Source: Cohnella kolymensis
GTDB lineage: Bacteria; Bacillota; Bacilli; Paenibacillales; Paenibacillaceae
Reading direction: 5' to 3'
Assembly (NCBI RefSeq): GCF_000829465.1
Contig: NZ_JXAL01000025.1
Coordinates: 1 to 63,233, forward strand
DNA length: 63,233 nt
The notes below the pieces were generated by a model. That model had not been told where the DNA came from, ran no database searches, and saw only the letters and a program-made list of their open reading frames with translations. Positions 56,551-63,233 of this stretch are shown in pieces (position 1 is the first letter of the stretch; every line of letters begins with the position of its first letter). A program made the position numbers and the translations under genes.

Positions 56551-57434
56551 AGCTTCTATGGAACGGAGAATTGATTGACAGCAAACAGACCGTGATCTCC
56601 GCTCTTGATCACGGTTTTTTGTACGGTATGGGTCTGTTCGAGACATTTCGTACGTATAACGGCCGGCCTTGGTTGTTGGAGCGGCACGCCGCCAGGCTCA
56701 GTGAAGGCTGTGAAATATTAGGCTTTGCCTATATGCCTGATTTGGACCGAATGGAAGCTGCTGTTAGACGCGTACTGGAGGCGAATGGCTTGGCGGACGG
56801 CTATATTCGTTGGTCCATATCGGCCGGCGAAGGATCGTTGGGTCTTCCGACGGTGAATGATTATGACAAGCCCAATGAAATCGTGTATGCCAAGGAGCTT
56901 TCACTCGATCATCCCGCTGCGCGGAAAGGCAAAACGCTGCGTCTGCTGCATGTGCGGCGCAGTACTCCGGAACACGGCGTTCGTTTAAAATCTTTCCATT
57001 ATATGAACAATATTGTTGCCAAAGGGGAACTGATCACCTCCGGCGCAGGGCCTCTCACTGAGGGTTTGTTCCTCGATTCCTCCGGCTATGCCGCCGAAGG
57101 TATCGTCAGTAATGTGTTTTGGGTGAAAGACGGGGCACTGTTCACACCCTCGCCGGAGACCGGGCTGCTGCCGGGCATCACGCGGGCGTATGTGTTGGAG
57201 TTGGCTGAGGGTATGGGTATATCCATAGAACAAGGGTTATTTGAATGGAAGGATCTCTTGAATGCCGACGAAGTGTTTCTAACGAATTCCATACAGGAGA
57301 TCGTTCCGGTAACCAGGGTGGAAGACAAGGACGGTCACGGAACAGCAACGGGTGGACTGGCAGCTGCAGGTCCATTGACCTATCAATTGATGCTAAAGTA
57401 TCGGGCGGCAGCCGAGGGGACAGGCGCAGAATGA
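56547..57434 (+). CDS. pabC: Aminodeoxychorismate lyase
   Basis: Fold type IV PLP enzyme, 295 aa, that releases p-aminobenzoate and pyruvate. [15 protein letters not shown] at the start, the PLP Lys in [10 protein letters not shown], and the phosphate site SNVFWVKDG and TGLLPGITR agree with the family. Branched-chain or D-amino acid transaminases share this fold; the operon settles the call. Confidence 0.93.
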   Translation: MKLLWNGELIDSKQTVISALDHGFLYGMGLFETFRTYNGRPWLLERHAARLSEGCEILGFAYMPDLDRMEAAVRRVLEANGLADGYIRWSISAGEGSLGLPTVNDYDKPNEIVYAKELSLDHPAARKGKTLRLLHVRRSTPEHGVRLKSFHYMNNIVAKGELITSGAGPLTEGLFLDSSGYAAEGIVSNVFWVKDGALFTPSPETGLLPGITRAYVLELAEGMGISIEQGLFEWKDLLNADEVFLTNSIQEIVPVTRVEDKDGHGTATGGLAAAGPLTYQLMLKYRAAAEGTGAE

Positions 57435-58288
57435 AGAGAACAATATTTTACCGGCGATCTTATACGCTCCATGACGGAATGAAGCTGGATCTGGGGCAAA
57501 GGACCTTGATCATGGGGATCTTGAACGTAACTCCTGACTCATTCTCCGACGGCGGGCGGTTTAATGACATGGAAGCGGCTGTCGAACGAGCCAGAGAAAT
57601 GGCTGCTGCAGGCGCCGATATTATTGATATAGGAGGAGAGTCTACCCGGCCCGGTCATCAAGGTGTATCGGCGGAAGAGGAGATCAAGCGGGTGATCCCC
57701 ATGATCCTCGCCGTTCGGGACGCCGTGAAGCTGCCGATCAGCGTCGATACATACAAGGCGGACACTGCCCGCCAAGCGCTTGAAGCCGGCGCGCATATCG
57801 TTAATGATATCTGGGGATTCAAGAAGGATGCTCAAATGGCCGCTGTTGCAGCGGATTACGGCTGCCCGGTCATATTGATGCATAATCGTACGGACCGGGA
57901 TTACACCGACTTTATTCCGGATGTGTTAGCCGACTTGACGGCAAGTGTGCAGCGGGCCCGTGCAGCCGGTGTCGCCGAGCATAACATTTGGCTGGATCCG
58001 GGTATCGGCTTCGCCAAAGATTATGACGAGAATGTCGAAATGATGGGTCGCCTGGACGAGGTGGTCGGACTGGGCTACCCGGTGCTGCTGGGCACATCGC
58101 GCAAAACCTTCATCCGCCAAACTCTTGACGTGGGAGTAGATGAGGTCGTTGAAGGTACTGCAGCAACCGTTGCGCTCGGCATCGCGCAAGGCTGTCAGAT
58201 CGTACGGGTTCACGATGTGAAGGAAATCAAGCGGGTGGCGGCAATGACAGATGCCATCGTGTACAGGCAAGTCGGAAGGGGGAGCTAA
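57431..58288 (+). CDS. folP: Dihydropteroate synthase
   Basis: Joins p-aminobenzoate to the pterin, 285 aa. MGILNVTPDSFSDGGRF (about residues 26-42), IDIGGESTRPG, SVDTYKA, NDIWGFK and LLGTSRKTFI are the classical motifs. ATG 57431 overlaps the pabC stop; an ATG at 57479 is also in frame but would cut a few residues before the core. Target family of sulfonamides. Confidence 0.95.
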   Translation: MKRTIFYRRSYTLHDGMKLDLGQRTLIMGILNVTPDSFSDGGRFNDMEAAVERAREMAAAGADIIDIGGESTRPGHQGVSAEEEIKRVIPMILAVRDAVKLPISVDTYKADTARQALEAGAHIVNDIWGFKKDAQMAAVAADYGCPVILMHNRTDRDYTDFIPDVLADLTASVQRARAAGVAEHNIWLDPGIGFAKDYDENVEMMGRLDEVVGLGYPVLLGTSRKTFIRQTLDVGVDEVVEGTAATVALGIAQGCQIVRVHDVKEIKRVAAMTDAIVYRQVGRGS

Positions 58289-58299
58289 CGATCGATCGG

Positions 58300-58683
58300 A
58301 TGCTGCTGAAGGGTATTGTCTTTTACGGATATCACGGTGTGTTTGCGGAAGAAAACCGCTTGGGTCAGAAGTATATCGTAGATTTGGATCTTCGCTTGGA
58401 CCTGAGCCGGGCAGCCCGGACCGACGATGTGAACGACACGGTGAACTATGCTGAAATTCATGCTTTGGTGAAAGGGATTGTCGAAGGCCGGCCAACCAAA
58501 CTGATTGAGACGCTGGCTGAAAAGATTGCGTCCTCGGTACTAGGTACGTATACTAGTATCATTGAAGCTGCGGTATCGGTAACGAAGCCGAATCCGCCGT
58601 TTAACATCATTTTCGACGGGGTGACTGTCGAGCTTCGGCGCAAACGGGGCCTTAATGGCAGCATCGTGCCTGTAGAGGAATGA
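58300..58683 (+). CDS. folB: Dihydroneopterin aldolase
   Basis: About 127-130 aa. LLKGIVFYGYHGVFAEENRLGQKYIVDLDL and VNYAEIHALVKGIVEGRPTKLIETLAEKIA are typical. The ATG at 58300 is 16 bases from the GGGGGAG site. Upstream in frame the codons read ATC GAT CGG (58291), giving xDRMLLKGI, and the family begins MDK/MDR; so the real start may be ATC 58291, six bases after the site, or an ATG misread. Confidence 0.92.
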   Translation: MLLKGIVFYGYHGVFAEENRLGQKYIVDLDLRLDLSRAARTDDVNDTVNYAEIHALVKGIVEGRPTKLIETLAEKIASSVLGTYTSIIEAAVSVTKPNPPFNIIFDGVTVELRRKRGLNGSIVPVEE

Positions 58684-58690
58684 GTATATC

Positions 58691-59200
58691 ATGCAGGAAG
58701 CATATGTGGCGCTCGGCGCGAATATAGGCGACAGGGCGGCGTCACTGACTGAAGCGGTGCGCAGGATTGCGGACGAACGCGGGCTGGATTTGCGGAGAAT
58801 GTCACCGATTTATGAGACGGCGCCTGTCGGCTTTACGAACCAGCCCTCTTTTTTGAACATGACGGTTTGTTTGGGGACGGACCTCGAGCCTCTGGAATTG
58901 CTTCACCGATTGCTCGGGATCGAGCAGGAGATGGGCCGCATTCGGGAAGTCCGGTGGGGACCCCGAAATATAGATTTGGATTTGCTCTTGTATGGACAAG
59001 TGCAGATGGAGACGCCGGAATTGACGCTCCCGCATCCCCGAATGGGAGAGCGGGCGTTTGTGTTAGTTCCTCTGCATGACATTTGGCCGGCACGGGAAGT
59101 ATTTCCTTGGGAAGCGGAGTTAAAAGCTTTTTCTGTTGAAAAGGAAGGGATTACACGCTGGGCCGTATGGGACGGACAGCGAATAAGAAAGGAGTCATGA
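58691..59200 (+). CDS. folK: 2-amino-4-hydroxy-6-hydroxymethyldihydropteridine pyrophosphokinase
   Basis: HPPK, 169 aa. VALGANIGDRAASLTEAV, the pterin site PIYETAPVGFTNQPSFLN, and VRWGPRNIDLDLLLYG with the two Mg-binding Asp residues are clear. Starts eight bases after folB. The small helix-turn-helix gene yazB, present after folK in B. subtilis, is absent; dusB follows at once. Confidence 0.95.
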   Translation: MQEAYVALGANIGDRAASLTEAVRRIADERGLDLRRMSPIYETAPVGFTNQPSFLNMTVCLGTDLEPLELLHRLLGIEQEMGRIREVRWGPRNIDLDLLLYGQVQMETPELTLPHPRMGERAFVLVPLHDIWPAREVFPWEAELKAFSVEKEGITRWAVWDGQRIRKES

Positions 59201-59201
59201 A

Positions 59202-60233
59202 GTGATGTTGAAAATCGGGAATATTCCGATGAACAATAATGTGGTGCTGGCGCCGATGGCCGGGGTTTGTAACCCGGCGTTCCGGCTGATCGCCAAAGAA
59301 TTCGGCTGTGGTCTCGTATGTGCGGAGATGGTGAGCGACAAAGCGATTCTTCACGGAAACCAGCGTACTCTGGAGATGCTGTACGTGGACGAAAGGGAGA
59401 AACCGCTGAGCTTGCAGATTTTCGGGGGAGATAAGGAGTCGCTCGTAGAAGCGGTGAAGTACGTCGATGAGAATACGAACGCCGACATTATCGACATTAA
59501 TATGGGCTGTCCGGTGCCGAAAGTGACGAAATGCGACGCCGGCGCACGATGGCTGCTGGATCCGAAGAAGATTTACGAAATGGTCTCTTACGCGGTAGAT
59601 GCCGCAAAAAAACCGGTCACGGTTAAAATGCGAATCGGTTGGGATGACGAGCATATTTATGCGGTAGAAAACGCCCAGGCGGTGGAACGTGCCGGCGGAT
59701 CCGCAGTCAGCGTGCATGGCCGCACCCGGGAGCAATTGTATACGGGTAAAGCGAACTGGGATATTATAAGGGACGTTAAGCAAGCCGTATCGATTCCTGT
59801 CATCGGCAACGGAGATGTGTTCTCGCCGGAAGACGCGAAGCGCCTGCTGGATCACACCGGCTGTGACGGAGTCATGATCGGCCGCGGCGCGCTGGGCAAT
59901 CCTTGGATGCTATATCGTACCGTCCATTACTTGACGCGCGGAGAAATTCTTCCGGAACCGACCGCAGCTGAGAAAATCCGCATCGCTATGGTACATCTGG
60001 ATCGGCTTGTCGATCTGAAAGGTGAGAACCAGGCAGTACGGGAAATGCGGAAGCATATGGCTTGGTATTTGAAAGGCCTCCCTGATTCCGCACCAGTGAA
60101 AAACCTGATCATGGATTTGACCACACGTGCCGAGGTCGTATTCACCCTCGAGGAATATGTGAAAACGGTAGAAGAGTCGCTCGCGCAGACGGGTACGGAC
60201 CATTCAGACACCGGAGAAATGCTCGTTCACTGA
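59202..60233 (+). CDS. dusB: tRNA-dihydrouridine synthase (DusB)
   Basis: FMN-dependent TIM-barrel enzyme, 343 aa. APMAGVCNPAFRLIAKEFG, NMGCPVPKVTKCDAGARWL with the catalytic Cys (about residue 104), SVHGRTREQLYTGKANW and GRGALGNPWM are conserved. GTG 59202 (or ATG 59205) after AAAGGAG. Ends the folate-dusB run. Confidence 0.94.
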   Translation: MMLKIGNIPMNNNVVLAPMAGVCNPAFRLIAKEFGCGLVCAEMVSDKAILHGNQRTLEMLYVDEREKPLSLQIFGGDKESLVEAVKYVDENTNADIIDINMGCPVPKVTKCDAGARWLLDPKKIYEMVSYAVDAAKKPVTVKMRIGWDDEHIYAVENAQAVERAGGSAVSVHGRTREQLYTGKANWDIIRDVKQAVSIPVIGNGDVFSPEDAKRLLDHTGCDGVMIGRGALGNPWMLYRTVHYLTRGEILPEPTAAEKIRIAMVHLDRLVDLKGENQAVREMRKHMAWYLKGLPDSAPVKNLIMDLTTRAEVVFTLEEYVKTVEESLAQTGTDHSDTGEMLVH

Positions 60234-60267
60234 ATTGTCGGGCAGGCCTGGTGCTGATTTCCGCGAA

Positions 60268-60296
60268 TTGACATTTTTCAGGGGTTGAAATATAAT
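60268..60296 (+). promoter_or_regulatory. Consensus sigma-A promoter of greA
   Basis: TTGACA, 17 bases, TATAAT: a perfect sigma-A promoter about 130 bases before greA. The leader between holds no recognised element. Confidence 0.9.
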
Positions 60297-60426
60297 CAAA
60301 ACCAATGTTCAGCCGTCATTAATGGAAAATCACAGGCTTGGATAGATAACGGTCATGTAACGGATGACCCGCCATATATTTGATTAACAGACCCGTAAAT
60401 TATTTCCCTGAATGGAGATCGGTGAG

Positions 60427-60903
60427 ATGAGCGATAAAGAAGTCCTTTTGACCCCGGACGGGCTCAAGAAGCTTGAAGAGGAACTCGAGCACCTTAAATC
60501 CGTCAAACGCCGCGAGGTGGCGGAGCGCATCAAGGTTGCCATCGGTTACGGAGACATCAGCGAGAACTCCGAGTATGAAGATGCGAAGAACGAACAAGCT
60601 TTCATCGAAGGACGCATTATCACGCTCGAGAAGATGTTGCGCAACGCCCGTATTATCAATAACGATGAAATCGATCTTGAGACTGTGGGCATCGGGTCAA
60701 CCGTCATTGTGCAAGATCTCGAATTCGGCGATTCGATGCAATATACGATTGTCGGGACCGCTGAATCGGACCCTTTGCATAACAAAATCTCCAATGAAAG
60801 CCCGGTGGGCAGAGCCATTCTGGGGAAGAAGAAGGATACGGTGGTTGAAGTCAACGTTCCTGCGGGCATTATTCAATACAAAATTGTCGATATCAAGAAA
60901 TAA
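60427..60903 (+). CDS. greA: Transcription elongation factor GreA
   Basis: 158 aa: N-terminal antiparallel coiled coil ([28 protein letters not shown] ... [23 protein letters not shown]) whose tip Asp-Glu pair stimulates RNA cleavage in backtracked RNA polymerase, and a C-terminal FKBP-like domain. ATG 60427 gives [12 protein letters not shown] with GGAG nine bases upstream; ATG 60412 adds five residues. Confidence 0.95.
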   Translation: MSDKEVLLTPDGLKKLEEELEHLKSVKRREVAERIKVAIGYGDISENSEYEDAKNEQAFIEGRIITLEKMLRNARIINNDEIDLETVGIGSTVIVQDLEFGDSMQYTIVGTAESDPLHNKISNESPVGRAILGKKKDTVVEVNVPAGIIQYKIVDIKK

Positions 60904-60956
60904 CCGCGCGGTAACCCGCATGACTGCACACAGTTGAACGGAGCACTCTATCGAAT

Positions 60957-60980
60957 AAAGCTTCCTACGGAAGCTTTTTT
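60957..60980 (+). terminator. greA terminator
   Basis: AAGCTTCC / GGAAGCTT stem with TAC loop and six T. Confidence 0.92.
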
Positions 60981-60995
60981 CAACTTTATGATTGA

Positions 60996-62552
<1,557 letters not shown>

Positions 62553-62560
62553 TGCTATCA

Positions 62561-62608
62561 ACCGGTTCATCGCCTCAGCAGGCGGGAGCCGGTTTTATTT
62601 TTTAGCAA
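62561..62608 (+). terminator. lysS terminator
   Basis: AACCGG...CCGGTT outer stem with an inner CGCCT/AGGCG hairpin, then TTTATTTTTT. Confidence 0.85.
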
Positions 62609-62635
62609 TTACCTGCAAATAGCAGTGTAAATAGG

Positions 62636-62774
62636 TTGCAATCAGGTGTGGTTTTGTGATAAATTAAGCTTCCCCGCTGATATTATTCATATACGGGAGC
62701 GGTAAAAGCACAGTGGATTATGGATTATAGGAACAAATTGGTTGTTGCATCTATGTTGTCTGCTGTGATATATT
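62636..62774 (+). promoter_or_regulatory. Tandem rRNA operon promoters P1 and P2
   Basis: P1: TTGCAA (62636-62641), 18 bases, TAAATT (62660-62665). P2: TTGCAT (62745-62750), 18 bases, TATATT (62769-62774). Two promoters in series before a leader with boxA is the usual plan of Bacilli rRNA operons. The -35 elements are weak matches. Confidence 0.6.
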
Positions 62775-62819
62775 ATTTAAGTCGCCTGTTGGGCGGCACG
62801 GTAAAAGAAAGCAGCAAAC

Positions 62820-62838
62820 TTGTTCTTTGAAAACTGAA
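62820..62838 (+). promoter_or_regulatory. rRNA leader boxA antitermination element
   Basis: TGTTCTTTGAAAACTGAA, the conserved leader block of rRNA operons in Bacilli that includes boxA. A GAGCC/GGCTC hairpin at 62911-62925 stands just before 16S and is probably part of the processing stem. Confidence 0.85.
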
Positions 62839-62928
62839 CATCGAGCGTAATACGGTTCCTGTCGTCCTTTGGGACGATAGACAACGATTTACAATTCAAG
62901 TCAGCATTTTGAGCCTTCATGGCTCTCT

Positions 62929-63233
62929 ATTATGGAGAGTTTGATCCTGGCTCAGGACGAACGCTGGCGGCGTGCCTAATACATGCAAGTCGAGCGGAGT
63001 TGATGAGAAGCTTGCTTCTCTGATACTTAGCGGCGGACGGGTGAGTAACACGTAGGCAACCTGCCCACAAGATCGGGATAACATTCGGAAACGAATGCTA
63101 AGACCGGATAAACAGTGCTCTCGCATGAGAGGGCTGGGAAAGACGGAGCAATCTGCACTTGCGGATGGGCCTGCGGCGCATTAGCTAGTTGGTGAGGTAA
63201 CGGCCCACCAAGGCGACGATGCGTAGCCGACCT
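62929..63233 (+). rRNA. rrs: 16S ribosomal RNA, 5' part
   Basis: Begins with GGAGAGTTTGATCCTGGCTC and continues through GACGAACGCTGGCGGCGTGCC, GGCGGACGGGTGAGTAACACG and GGGATAACATTCGG to the window edge (about 305 bases, ending before V2/V3 is complete). The sequence is of the Paenibacillaceae type. The first base is uncertain by a few positions. Confidence 0.97.

Overview
The window is the segment of a Firmicutes chromosome that runs from the end of one rRNA operon (3' part of a 5S gene, 1-99) to the start of the next (5' part of a 16S gene, from about 62929). Gene order matches the Bacillus subtilis interval between rrnA and rrnJ/rrnW, close to oriC. The 16S start, a GC content of roughly one half, a full set of sporulation genes and the details of protein sequence point to an endospore former of the Paenibacillaceae (Paenibacillus or a near relative). 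Nearly every gene is on the + strand, in line with leading-strand placement; the three exceptions are a membrane protein (466-993), abrB (10230-10484) and a 66-codon orphan (24116-24316).

Layout. 1-1000: 5S end, a 113-bp tandem repeat array and a divergent membrane protein. 1100-8300: gin, an Orn/Lys/Arg decarboxylase-family gene, an unplaced polytopic membrane protein, then tmk-darA-yaaR-holB-ricT-yabA. 8300-16400: yabB-rsmI, abrB, an HD-domain hydrolase where B. subtilis has metS, tatD, a c-di-AMP riboswitch ahead of yabE, rnmV-rsmA. 16400-25400: yabG, veg, sspF, ispE, purR-ridA, spoVG, glmU-prs-ctc, pth, fin. 25400-40900: mfd, a foldase-like lipoprotein, spoVT, a lipid flippase, mazG, hbs, rqcP, a lactonase, yabP-yabQ, divIC, yabR, spoIIE. 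41000-54300: yabS-yabT, tilS-hpt-ftsH, nadABC, coaX-hslO-prsA-like, cysK. 54400-62600: the folate set pabB-pabA-pabC-folP-folB-folK with dusB, then greA and lysS, then the next rRNA operon.

The region joins housekeeping (nucleotides, cell wall precursors, replication, tRNA/rRNA modification, folate, NAD, CoA) to sporulation control. Promoters for nearly every stage can be read: Spo0A boxes at abrB and in front of the HD-domain gene, a sigma-H promoter at spoVG, a 21-bp-spacer promoter at spoIIE, three sigma-F promoters (gin, fin, yabS-yabT), a sigma-G promoter at sspF and a possible sigma-K promoter at yabG. Two c-di-AMP sensors occur: the DarA protein and the riboswitch at yabE.

The main caution is sequence quality. 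At least ten one-base insertions or deletions break otherwise intact, often essential genes (yaaR, rsmI, prs twice, mfd, the flippase, mazG, hbs twice, hslO, the second prsA-like gene). Several lie in homopolymers, which suggests consensus errors rather than real gene loss. I found no insertion sequence, prophage, CRISPR array or tRNA gene, and no clear case of a new defence or mobile system.
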